Assembly: GCA_033439795.1 (NCBI GenBank)
Contig: JAUTDP010000005.1
Coordinates: 1,076,001-1,140,000 of the forward strand
Reading direction: 5' to 3'
Length of the DNA: 64,000 nt
From: Sordaria brevicollis
Taxonomy: Eukaryota > Ascomycota > Sordariomycetes > Sordariales > Sordariaceae
Made by a program: the position numbers and the translations under genes
Shown here: in pieces, positions 37,500 through 49,192 of the stretch
Position numbering within the stretch: position 1 is the stretch's first letter
How the letters are laid out: each line of letters begins with the position of its first letter
The notes under the pieces: generated by a model
Database searches by the model: none
Seen by the model: only the letters and a program-made list of their open reading frames with translations
What the model was told of the DNA's origin: nothing

Positions 37500-38100
37500 T
37501 TAAAATGGGCTTTTTAATAGGGATAGGAGTATAATCCGGGTTAATTTCGCGAACGAATTTTTATATAGGAATTTCGCGAATCTTCTTTTTAGGAATAAAT
37601 TTATTTTATCCTCTATTATTATTATTATCGTTACCCCTACTACCCTTATTACTAAAATCCTTTTCTTTATTAAAATCGTTATCGCCCGAATTACTATTAA
37701 TGTCCTCCTCCCCGGTAGTATTTTCTTTATTTCAATCCTCTTCCTTATTTTTATCTCCTATTTCGCGAATATAATAATTAGCGGGGTATTCCTTTATAAA
37801 AATATTTTTATAAACCTCCCGGTCGCTTAATAGAATAATACGAAATTAATAATAATTTTTATACTCGGTATTATAATGAGTAAAAAATTTATTTTAAATC
37901 TCTTTAAAAATAATTAGAATATCGGTCGCCTAATTGTACTTTATACTAAATATTATTATTAATTTCTTTTAAATAACGTAATAATTACGTTTAATATCCT
38001 ATTTCGATTTAATTGTATTAATAATTTATAAATAATACGGCTACTTCTCCTTCGCTCTTTTAAATATATATTTTTAAATTTTATTATACTTTTTTACTTT
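37500..38100 (-). pseudogene. Myb/SANT-like accessory protein relic of the Harbinger element
   Basis: On the minus strand one reads LSDREVYKNIFIKEYPANYY (about 37770-37835), resembling the region of fungal Myb/SANT-like proteins in which a Trp-containing VW...HP segment follows the trihelix. It is followed by an acidic/Asn-rich stretch and by PKKKIREIPI. In Harbinger elements this second protein binds the termini and aids nuclear import of the transposase (family knowledge). The assignment rests on position, orientation and partial motif match. Confidence 0.65.
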
Positions 38101-38324
38101 ATTGGATTTAAAATATCCCTTTCTCTTATACTTACCGAATTATTTTATTATTTAATTAGTTATTTTATAATTATAAATAATACGTTTAAACGGAGTAAAA
38201 AAAATATTAGTCGATTACGATTAAAGAGCCTATTTACGTTTAATCCTTATAATACTTTAGGTAGTTTATTACAATTAGGATTAAAATTGGGTTTAAATCT
38301 AACTCTAAATATATTATAGTTAAC

Positions 38325-38475
38325 TCTATTAAATATACTCCAATTAATTACTCTATTAAATATACTCTAATTAATTATTTAATTATTAAATATATTTTAA
38401 TTAATTATTTAATTACTAAATATATTCTAATTAATTATTCAATTATTAGGTATATTCTAATTAATTAATTTATTA
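38325..38475. repeat. 30-bp AT-rich tandem repeat inside the Harbinger element
   Basis: About five units similar to AATTATTAAATATATTCTAA follow each other with substitutions. The array lies near the right terminus and may be a subterminal protein-binding array or a secondary expansion. Confidence 0.6.
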
Positions 38476-38898
38476 AGTAAGAGGAAAGTTCGACTAAATA
38501 GTTTAATTAATTTAATTTTAAATTTAAATTTCGAAAAATTAATTTTCGAAAAGTAAAATCTTATTAGCAATTATATCGTCGTTATCCGTAATAGAAATAT
38601 AGAAGTAATCGTCGATAGAGAGGTTCCGGTTATTAACGCTAATCGAAGATAGGTTAATAGGCTCTTCGATTAGACTTTAGTTTCTATTATTATTTATATT
38701 ATTAATTTTAGCGGGCAAAAATACTAAGAATATAATTATAATATCAAAAACCAAATTATTAACTTTATTACGTATCTAAATCGAAGGCGGTGAGCCGGAT
38801 TATACAAAGCTATACCTAAAACGTTCAAATCTAGAAAGTAGACTTCGTATATACTACATCGATTAGTAGCCTCCACTCTAGGCGACTAAGAATTTACA

Positions 38899-38944
38899 AA
38901 AGTCTATACTACTAGGAGCAAGCAGTCCGCTACCGAACGGGCCC
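38899..38944 (-). repeat. Right terminal inverted repeat of the Harbinger element
   Basis: Reverse complement of the left end, ending ...CTACCGAACGGGCCC and followed by TTG. Confidence 0.93.
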
Positions 38945-41900
38945 TTGGTCTGCTGCACTACACTACACTTCAACACACTCACACGGCACACGGGACATGG
39001 ACACACACATCGGGCGGTTCCTGGATTTGGGTACTCGATGATGTTCATGACCTCGTGTCTTGTCTGGTCTTTTTGCAAACCATTAATCATGAAACTGGGA
39101 TGTATATTGAGCGCAATAACCTGTCATCCCCGTTGTTCATCACGAACCCTAGAGTCCTTTTACTCATTGTATGTACCGGCAAACTTCGGAACCTCGTCTA
39201 CCTTAGGGACTCTCTCACATTTTTCAGTTATCATTGTCATCCCACCGGAGGTGATGGGAGCATCGCCAAAATCCACTCTTGGCTTGTTGCTCGGACTCCT
39301 TTCTCTCCTCGCCTGGACCATGTCCCGCGCAGTATCTGCGGAGAGGATGGTAATTAAAAGGCCAGTGACTCTGTAAGCCGAGGCAAAGACATCCAATTGT
39401 AATCATTGCCCTTGGAGCTTACAACTACATTGTCTTGTTACAGAGTTGTTCTTGTTTGGAGTTGAAAGATGTCCTGATAATAACTCCCGTCTCCGATGTT
39501 TTCATCGGCGACTCTATAGAAACTCCAGTCCGAAAGACAATCAACAGGACAATCACCAACAACCATAACAAAAAGGCATACACAGCCTTTCACATCTCGG
39601 TGATACGGTTTCAGATGGAGGATACGAACGCTGAAGAGACAGTGACAACAAGAAAAAATAACAACAATGGTGACGAACAAGGAGGGCGTAAGAGAAGGGG
39701 GAAAAGAAGAGGCCAGCTGAGCACCTATTGGATGCACAGACCTCCAAGACCTTCAGTACCACCCAACAGAAGCATGTTGACCGTGAGCGTGTTCGGGACC
39801 TTCAGGTACCGCGAACAGTGCAAAGCCCTCGAATCTCGAGTAAGAATCCCTGGACCCTGGGTCACTACGCAGGGGCACTCAGTGGTCCCGTGCCATGAAC
39901 TGGGATCCGTTGCGGTAAACCAGATGTGGACAAGTGACTCCTGCTGGATGGTTCATGGCTCGCCTGGCCTCGCCTGGTTTCCCCTGGGCCCGAAGACATG
40001 AACATCACAGGAGGTCCCAACGACCAGCCGGCAACCGTCGAGGCCATCTGGATGGAGTTCGGCCATTTGTTTGTGCGCAATCAACGTCCATCGTCAATTG
40101 TGTTTTGTTCACTCGAAGATCCATACACAAGTGTCTCCTCGGTAACAGCATTCGCGAAGCGAGAGAAGGACGGGAGATCACTGCATGCCGTCAGCGAGTC
40201 GTATCCATGGACATAACGTGCCATGTTAATGCTTCAATGCAACTTGGACAAAGCACTTTTCATTCCATTTCCCTTCTTCGAATCTTCGGAGAACCGGGCA
40301 GAGCGGAGCGAGGCACATGGGATCAGCGCCATGAACTGACGTTGAACGGAACCGGACACCTCAGACCCCCACATATTGCGCCTTTCGCTACCACTGTCCT
40401 CCAGTCGGTTGGGGGTTTCATCACGGGGAGCATTCCACTAACTCGCCTCTTCTCTCTATTGATGTAGTGAGGCGGACGAAATGCTGTGTAAGAGATCTTT
40501 TGGATACCACTTTAATCACACATTTCGCTTCACTCGCCATCCTTCTTATTCCCCATATCCTATTCATGGGTATGTGTTCAGGAGACTAATCGCAGAAAAG
40601 GGGAAGAGAGAAAACACTTCGTCCATTTGTGCGCCCCAAAGTGCCCCTGTCTGAGACTATTCCGCTCTCGGTTGCGGAGTCTCGCGCACCAGATGGCTGG
40701 TTCGTCCCCCTGGTCGAAAGCCATGTGGCTGACGACACCGCATTGGCATCACGGATCTCTGGAGTGGACAGCAAGCCGACTCTCTACTAGCTATCTGCAA
40801 TGCAAGAAACGCGTGCAGTTTCCCCCCTTCCTGATCCTTCGGCGGCTTCAACACGAGGGCGGGCCAGAACCACACCGTCGGATGCAAGCTATCAGCCCTC
40901 TTTCTCCAGGACTTCGGGAGCCTCTAGAAGCAAAAAAAAGCGGGTAAGAAAGAAGGCAACTGTTGATCGATGGAATTGTCCTTGGAAAAACCTAACCGGT
41001 CGACTGGGTTCGTCCTATACCCGAGATGAGTTGGTATGTGCACTCCTCCAGAACCCCAGCGTTACCAGCCACGAAGCCAGCCAGCCAACCTTTACCGCTT
41101 CCTTGAAAAGCGGTATGAACATGGAGTAACAGCAGACCCTGATTTGCACCAAAGGGTAATGAGAAGAGGAAAAAACGGCGGGCGATCGAGCCGTTCTGAA
41201 ACCCGTTATGACGGAAGAGCAAGGAAAGGCGAGATGGGTTTGATCACATCCATCCACCAATGTGGTGATGTTGGTTGCCAGGCGATTTCAGGCGAGCAAC
41301 TAGGCGAGCTGGGAAGGGCACAGGGTGAGGCGCAAAAGGTAATCTCTTCGAGATGGCCAACCCAGCCTTTTGACTCCAGGAGCTCCTCCTGAACATCAAT
41401 AGAACTTTCCATGGAAGGATTCTCTCTTTTGTTGATCAGTTGATCGGAAGCACAATACCGGATGGCGAGCCTGCACCTGGTGGTGCGGTATGACAGCATG
41501 TCACTCGTCGTCTTGTGACCTGCGGTATATGGTGATATCACTTTTTTCCGGCAGGAAAGGATGAAAGGCCGCACCTCTGCCTCGAGCTCCTATCTGATGG
41601 AAAGTGTCCTTGAGCAGACGTCGTCCTCCTGAACTCACAGCCTTTCTCTCTGTTCCCCTAGGGAGATCTCGATATGGAAGAAACATCCAACGGTCCTACA
41701 CGTCTAAGGTCTTACGCCAGCCACAACTTCAATTTCTCTGCTTACTATCCTCTAACCACCAAGCCGACTCGTGGAAATAATCTGGACGTGTCAGTTCTCA
41801 GACCTCGAACACCTCCAGAAGCTGGCGTCATTGGCCGTTATACTGAGGTTGACTGATAGGTTGCTGTTCGGTAACCCGTCATTGCGGCACTGTGTCACGA

Positions 41901-43205
41901 CCACTGGAACTCGGAGCCCGCAACTACCTACCTCTACGGCACTGCACCACCCACTGTCCACTGAAGGATTTCCTATCGGCAAGGGTCAGGGGTCCTCTAT
42001 GCCGTTCATCTCGACTTTTTGTCCTCCGATGTCTACACAACTTGATTTCCTGCCTCTTCATCCATTCGGCCCATCCATCTCGTATCATCTGAAACTGAGG
42101 ATATCTTCGAATGCGTTCTTTTTCGTCGCATTCTACCCCATACTGCTCTGGAATTCGAAATCGATAGACGCAGAGCGAATACTACAGTTTCGATTTCTGG
42201 CCAAGCCATCGTACGATCAGATCACGATACTGCCAGAACTGGGCAGAGAATATGGGAAAACCGGTTCACGCCGCCCTCTTCAAGATAACTCGTCCCATTG
42301 TTCCATCACAGGTTCCAGAAGCGGAAATATCAAGAAGCTCCAACCATGGCTCGAGAACTGGAGTCTGGGCTACATGTATTCCAATATGTCGTACGTAGCA
42401 TAAATTGAGGAATGGTACGTTTTGACTCCATCCCCCATCGGAAACTATCATGAAGTTGCAGCAGTTAGATTCCCACAAGAGAACAGTTCATCACGGTGTT
42501 CCGGAACACTGCCGTGGAGCCGGAAGAGCTCCGCAGTCGGCTCTTTCCTGCAGTTTGCGGATGGAGCCCCGGATGGGTCCCCGGATGGAGTCAGATTACC
42601 TTATAAAGAGGAGCCGCCTTCCTTCCTTCAGTCATCGTCGCCGCGGCGCCGCTTCAGTCACCCAACCCTTTTGGGTCGTGATCCTTCGGGTCCTTGGCTA
42701 CCCCCTTTGCCCTCTAGGCAACGACATTGGGAATAGGGGCTATTGACCTTTTTTCGCCTCCGCAAGCAGAAATGCAATCGTCAAGTATGTAAACAAAATG
42801 GCAACCACCACCATCACCACACATCTCCGACACCACAGCACTGCTGTGTGTGACAAGAAAAAAAATCCGTTTTCCATATCGTATCTGCGCCCATACGGAG
42901 AGCCGAAAGAAAATGGTGTCATGAAGTGACATCCGCTCGGGCGTGCGGCAGAATTTCCACAAGACTATCAGAATTTTTTTTTCGTATACGTGGTGTACAA
43001 CGACTGCGGATGCTGTGGCAGCCAGCACTGGCGAGAACAACTCGTTCTGGGAATCATCTCATCACCGCCGTTGTGGCGAATGGACCACCAAACAGGGCCG
43101 AAATAAATCATCGTTTCCGGGTGTTGCCTTGACTAACAGCGGATAGATGTGGGCTCGTCACGGGGAGGAACGGGACAAGCCGCAAGGTTTAATATCGTTT
43201 CGCTC

Positions 43206-43221
43206 TTTTTTTTTTTTCTTT

Positions 43222-43256
<35 letters not shown>

Positions 43257-43257
43257 C
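43206..43257. repeat. T-rich homopolymer tract
   Basis: A run of T with only two interrupting C residues. It might be the reversed tail of a retroposed sequence, but no adjacent coding sequence supports that. Confidence 0.7.
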
Positions 43258-43729
43258 ATCCCATATTCGCATGTGTTTCCTCTCACCACTTGCCCTCGTT
43301 TCGTTTCGAGAGCTCAAGTGTGAGACATCAATCCTTCTCTCAAGCTTATTCCCATTTTCCAGAACCAAAGAAAGAAAGGCCGAGTCTACTGCTGCGTAAC
43401 CCAGCGTTACCGCATAGACAGAGGTACCAGATTGATAAAAGTGTGCTCAGATCTCGGCTCAATCTATCGCGACCGATACGATGACATTTCCAGATCTGCT
43501 TTTCTCTCCTCTTGCCAAGCCTCTAACTTCTCTTCAGTAGGCCGTCACTCGTCATCACAACTTTTGTCCAGTTTACATGAACGAAAGAGAGCCGACAGCC
43601 GGGGATGAACTAATAAGAACCAACAGCTCGACCCAAACTGCGGCCTCTATCACCAGGAAACCAGCATCTCCCCAGCGGTAAAATACAGTCGAGAGCCCTG
43701 ATTCTGCATGTAATCCAGCAGCTTAAAAT

Positions 43730-43860
43730 ATATGCACTAGATGGAGGTTATGCAGTTTCAGGACCAGTGGTTTGGTTAGGGCAGGGGAATTCAGACCACA
43801 GAATCCTATGCACCAAATGGCGGTTATGCAGTATCTAGAGTCTGCAGTTTCAGGGGTCTC
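43730..43860. repeat. Approximate direct duplication
   Basis: TATGCACTAGATGGAGGTTA followed by TGCAGTTTCAGG recurs about 75 bp later as TATGCACCAAATGGCGGTTA, with TGCAGTTTCAGG again near 43845. The copies are diverged and non-coding. Confidence 0.6.
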
Positions 43861-45082
43861 GACTGTAGGCCAATCCCGCTAATTGCTTGCGATCTTTTAC
43901 CGCGTCTGTCCCAAAGCCGATTGTCTGCAGCACGTTTCTATGTATCGAGCTAGAAGTTAGCGGCAGGCACCGTCGCCGTGGCATCGATAGGCTCTGCTGG
44001 AAGTCGAAGCTACTGCAGGTGAAACTGTTTTGGGAATCTCTGGATAACAGAAGCGATGTTACCGTAACATTGGTTTTGGAGTTGCTTTCTCCCTTTCTTT
44101 TTTCTTTCCCCCTTCGACTTTCTCCGCCGTCGGCTCCGACTGACCACCTTGTGCTACGTGACGATATGACCCGATTGCCGATGGCCGATGATTGATTGAT
44201 TTAACCGAAAAGCCAACTCCCATTGAAAGGAGGGGAGAGCGAGCGAAGAAAGAAAACGACGAAGAAGAAGCAAAAGCAACTCGAGACGCCTTTCCTGCCG
44301 TGGGTTAGGTTGAGGTTTTGTGCCAATCTTCAGCGGGATTAACGCCAACGCCAACGCCAACAACCTTCGCCTCCTCCTTCCCCCTCTCGCTACGAAGCTT
44401 ACGATGGAGTCAAAGATGGAGATATCTTCACTTTTGGGACTGGGACTAGGGACCCGACGGACTGGAGGCAGAGCAACAATTGCGGGGACAAGTCGTTAAC
44501 GTTAACCGTTCAGGTCGTCAGGGGCTCAGCTCTTTCTAGTGGCTGTCTTTCATTTTCACGTTCACATTCACAGCCCACTCAGCTCGAGAGTCCGGCTTTT
44601 CACGAAAGAGACAGACTGTCCTGCCGGAGGTGATGATGAAGAGGGCCCTGAGCTCAGGGCCTTGTGTTTTCCAGCCTAGCAAAGCCTAGCACTTGGCTTT
44701 CTCTGCTTGACTTTCAGGTACACTCTTCAGTGAAGGAAAAAGTGCACAGTGGTAGAGAGCCTCGCCGAATAGATCTGGATGTTGATACTGTGCTCGGTCA
44801 GGACCCATAGCGTCGGGCTTGATCGTCGTCTTCATACCTTTTCTTACCGTCGATTTCTTTACTGCAATCGCCTATATGATCGGCGGTTTTCGCGTGCTCT
44901 TTCCGATCAACCGACTATTCAGTAGTACTGTGTAGTAGCGTGTGGTCTACCTAGCACTTTGGTCATCATTTCTTTCTTTTCTTGTTTTGTTTCAATGTTT
45001 TTCTTCTGCTTCATCTTTTGCTTTGCTTTTTTGCTACTTCAGAAAGGTTGTTGCTGAGATCGATGCCGCTGATAAATCTCTT

Positions 45083-45113
45083 TTCATCTCATCTCATCTC
45101 ATCTCATCTCATC
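45083..45113. repeat. TCATC microsatellite
   Basis: About six tandem copies of the pentamer TCATC in the gene-poor interval. Confidence 0.85.
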
Positions 45114-48100
45114 AATCGCTTGCCTCTTCGCCTCTCTGTCTCTAGTGAAGTCATCTTCTTCAAAGATGGTAGCCTAATCCCGTCTCGTTTCCACGTCTCC
45201 GCATCTTCAATGTTTAAGCTACGACGGCGCGGATATCTAGTTCGCCGGCAAACGTTTTCGTTTCTTGTGTTAACTTGCATGTGTATCGTCAACTGCCAGT
45301 TCAGTTGCAAGTCACTTCACCGATTTGTCAATCTTAACACAAGGCTTCAATCTCAAAGAGGAAAGCAAAGCCGGGTGTGGCTATCCCTCTTTTGATGCAA
45401 GGGAGGACGGGAGATAGACAGACAGACAGACAGACATCACAGGAACTCAACCAGTGTGGGGGACACGTAGAGAGGCCTCTCTGAGACTCCTCAAATATTC
45501 ACCATCTCGTCGTCGTTTGCTGTCCCACAGACTCGTATATAATGTGGTTGCTGCTATGCAAGGAAGCACACGGACGGTAGCAAAAAAAAGCATGCCACCC
45601 CCAACTTCGTACGGGAAACATAACCCATGTTTATCGCCGACCTCGCCAAACTAAAAACTACCAGCACCATGTCCATGGTCCACAGCCACGTTTCCGAGAC
45701 AAAGAGAGAGCGTTTTCACTCTATCCCTCGTTTTTGTCTGAGATTAGTGGGTGCGCCACATCCGCTATCTGGGACACGACGCCTCCCCTCATCAACATCA
45801 AGCTCAACCAAACTTTGGGTCTGTCAGGCTGTGCCACAGATTGACTATTTCTCGTTCACCTTCAAGTTTGATTTTCTCTTTAAACTTCGTAAAGCTGAGA
45901 ACATCAATTCAGATCACGATTTTTGTTTGCTCAACAAATAGGTTCGTTCCCGTGATATCCCTCTTCTCCAGTATTTCCAAGATATCAAAGCAAAAAACTT
46001 AGCTCGGCGAAATTGAAATTCATCATAATACCGGAAGCTATCCCATCCCGAACGATTCACCCCCTCCTTGACCTAGCTTGCCTTGCCTAGTTTGTGCCCC
46101 CAAACTTCTACATCAATCTCCGAGCAAAAAGAGCAATCAAGCTCAGCTTGTGCAAACGCGGGGTAAAGAACAAAAATGAGGGTATCAATCCAGAGTGTTG
46201 GGACGTGGAGAAGACTATTCCGATCTTGGAAGGGCAAAGCGAATGAAGTGGGCTTGCACTTTGCGCAAAATCTTTAAGTGAGGAGGCTACACGGGTAATC
46301 AGATTAACTTAAAATATATCAAAGACGAACGGGGCGAGAACTGGCGAGGTCAGACGAGGTCTTGGTACTATGGAGACTTTGCTAGGACAAGCAACTGAGG
46401 ATAAGTATTCGCAAGAAGGGTTCGCAATGGCTTTGAGCTTGTGGGTACGGTGTATCAAACGCCATCATTGATGATGATAACGAGCTGTCTTTTGTCTCGT
46501 ATGTTGATTGGGGTTTGAGGAGTGTCGACTGTCGAGTTGAGACCGGTCAAGTTGACTTACATGTTTTCAAGTTCTTTTGCCATCGAACTTCGGGCATCAT
46601 TCTTGATACGGCATGTTTGCTCCCTCTGTACCACTCCTCCGGACACTTTCTAGACGACGTACTTACCTTATCCAGTCCATCTTCCGGGAATCCAAACCTG
46701 ACATATGCGAGTAACCTGTCCTGGCCCCCACTGCAGTTTGTCGTTGACAACTGGTTGTTACCCAAGGGTTGGATGGACCCTGGAAGTTAACGAGACAACT
46801 GTATACGATGGAGTTAACTTCGCTCTGGATGAAAGTGTTAGCAACAAACAAATCCTAGTAAAGCACTGATCAGTTGGCGTTTTCAGAAATAGTAGATTGT
46901 TTAGCCGAAAGGGATCACTCCACCATGAGAGTGATACGGATGGGTAAGCCAGTGTCTTGTGTTCATCCTTCCCCACGCAAAATCATCAGACATCGACTTA
47001 TCATCACCTCTCTGGTATGCAGATGTCAACATGTCTTGGCATGAGCCATGAGGAAGGTGCACATTGGACTGCATGCATATGCAGTTACCCATCCATCCAT
47101 CCATCCATTCCACATTCATCCATTCGTTCCTACCTTGCTCGGATTCGTTCCTTCCTTCGTCAGATTTGACTTCGGGCCAACTGCGATCTATCCCTGCTTC
47201 TGCTTCTTCTTTAGTTCCTTCCTTGACAAGGTCATGAACTTCGTAACACTCTTTACTTGAAAGAACCACCGAGTACATGCTCCCAATGCTGACCAAACTC
47301 CTGCAGGGCAGCATTGGAAAAATCTCAAATCAAAGGAAGGAAGGCGACACCTTCAAAACAAGAAACCGGATCACGCAAGTGCGCCGTTCGAACCGTTCAG
47401 GACATGTGCGGTGGCGTACCTGCATTATAGGTTGTATCGATGCCTTGGACACATGGCAGCGGTATGCAAGCCATGGAGATATCACACACGTTTTAGAAGA
47501 CGGAAGGGAAGTTGACTGGTTTCCCGTTATTGCCGGTGGGATATGCTTCAACCAATAACGATACGGAGGAGCATCGGGCGGCTCTTTCAATATGTATGTA
47601 AGCGGTCCTTGCTTCTGCTTTTTGTATTGTTTGAGCAAGATACATATACATACAGCCGCAAGATTGGTTTTGTGAGATCTATCACTTTTTTCTTTCTTTG
47701 CTAGGAAGGAGGAAATATGTGAGAGACAACGCCCTCGAGAAGAAGCGATGGAGAAACGTGGACGGTTGACAGCCTGTCAACCAACTTTTTGCCTTTTCAT
47801 ATCGTCACATATTCGGTGGCATGGCGGCTAACAACGTGAACCCCGAGTAAGCGCATCAGCAAATCGTCGTATTACACACCGAGAAATAGATTACCTGCCT
47901 TATACCGGGCCGATATGAAACCCCAGTCCAGCTCAGCTCGTCTGGGGAAACTTCAACCGCAAACTCCAAGCGACCCTCAATCTAAGCGGGCTCGCTTCTT
48001 TTTTCACAGAAAAGAGAAACCCCGAGAAGCGCCTGAAAGAGTATGATAAGCGAGGGCACTTCGTGGAACCACGGAAGGACAGAAGACAAAAAAGGCCCTT

Positions 48101-48469
48101 CCCGTCGCGCTTCTTGATTGAACCGAACCGTCTCTAGAAACAGATAGTGAAACCAAAGCAAATGCGCGACTTGCGACCTGGCGCAAGCAAGATGTGGAAG
48201 CGAACCGGTCGTGTGTAGACCTGGTTATGGAGATTGAGAGTTCATCATATGCCGTGTGTGACAAAAGTTCGACGTCTGGTGAGGGACCGAGGCATCTTGT
48301 GTTCTTGAGCGCCTTTTCAATGTTGCTTTTCCATAATGATTTTTCTGTGTGTTCATAAAGCTTTCGGATATAACGGCACGTTCAATACTTCTCCGCGCCC
48401 TCCTCAGTTGCAACCATTAGACACATTGACACATCGCCCATGGTTGATGTACGAAGCTAACTTCACGGC

Positions 48470-48497
48470 CCGCGCCCGTGCCCGTGCCCGTGCCCCT
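48470..48497. repeat. GCCCGT hexamer repeat
   Basis: Four to five tandem copies of GCCCGT (first copy GCCCGC). Confidence 0.8.
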
Positions 48498-49192
48498 TTG
48501 GTGACTCCCGTCTGGGGATACCACGGCGATCATATCAGCGCCATTTTGCGCGCCCTTCGTTAAAGTCACGAATAAAGTACCACCTCTTAGCGAAAGGGAA
48601 CTCGCAGACTCGCTACTATTACCCGAAACTGTCTCTTGAAGGTCTGCTCGTTAGCGAGTTGGTTATCAATGGATATGGAATGTGAGTTGACGATGTTACA
48701 TTTCCATGCTGCTCTGCATCTCTAAGGGGGTCTGTGTGTCGATGTAGGTACGTGTGGTTGCAATGACGATCAGGTATAGGTATAGGTATTGGGTAGTAAA
48801 CAACGACAAGCTGAATGACAAGAGGCTCCAACGACCTGGGAGAAACTCAGCTTGGAGTGGACAGCCATAATGTCTAAGCAGCTTCTATGTAGCTAATTGA
48901 ACCTATTTTGACTTCCGCCCACTCGTTGGTGGTGCGAGATGGAAATGACTTGCTGACACCTTACCTTTCTTACCCTGTGATAACTATCAACCACTTGTAC
49001 TATGCTATGTGATATGTCTTGTGTGAATCTCTTTTCTTCCCTAACGCCTATTACAGGTATCTTCCATACAGTACTCCGTTCCAAACCCGGGATACGTCAT
49101 ATTTGTACTCTCTGCCTCTTAACTGAAGCTTGCAACCTTTCGTCTCGCTCAGTCTTGATGCCAGACTCAGTCTCGACGCCCTACTCATCAAC

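Larger units (their letters stand above)
35420..38944. mobile_element. RIP-mutated PIF/Harbinger DNA transposon with TIRs and TTG target duplication
   Basis: The ends are inverted repeats starting GGGCCCGTTCGGTAGCGGAC and continuing through about 45 bp (…TGCTTGCTC…TAG.AGTATAGACTT). TTG occurs directly outside both ends (35417-35419 and 38945-38947), a 3-bp duplication as in this superfamily. The 3525-bp interior is AT-rich and CpA-poor. It contains a plus-strand transposase relic in the left half and a minus-strand Myb/SANT-like relic in the right half, i.e. two convergent genes, the usual autonomous Harbinger arrangement. Both are destroyed by stops. Confidence 0.92.
38948..49192. other. Ten-kilobase gene-poor interval of normal composition
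   Basis: No frame longer than 210 codons is open, and none of the open frames matches a family I recognise or chains into a spliced model with consistent sites. The DNA is not RIP-mutated: CpA is common. It carries simple repeats: a T-rich tract (43206-43257), TCATC repeats (45083-45113), GACA repeats (45418-45434), CATC repeats (47090-47120), GCCCGT repeats (48470-48497), and an approximate duplication at 43730-43860. It may hold long untranslated leaders, non-coding RNAs or a small unrecognised gene. Confidence 0.6.

Noticed and set aside
39435..40001. 188-codon plus-strand open frame
   Set aside because: No recognised motif, and competing frames on both strands; insufficient for a gene call.
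41771..42403. 210-codon plus-strand open frame, the longest in the gene-poor interval
   Set aside because: No recognisable domain, Ser/Pro/His mixture typical of random frames, and overlapping open frames on both strands; kept only as a test target.
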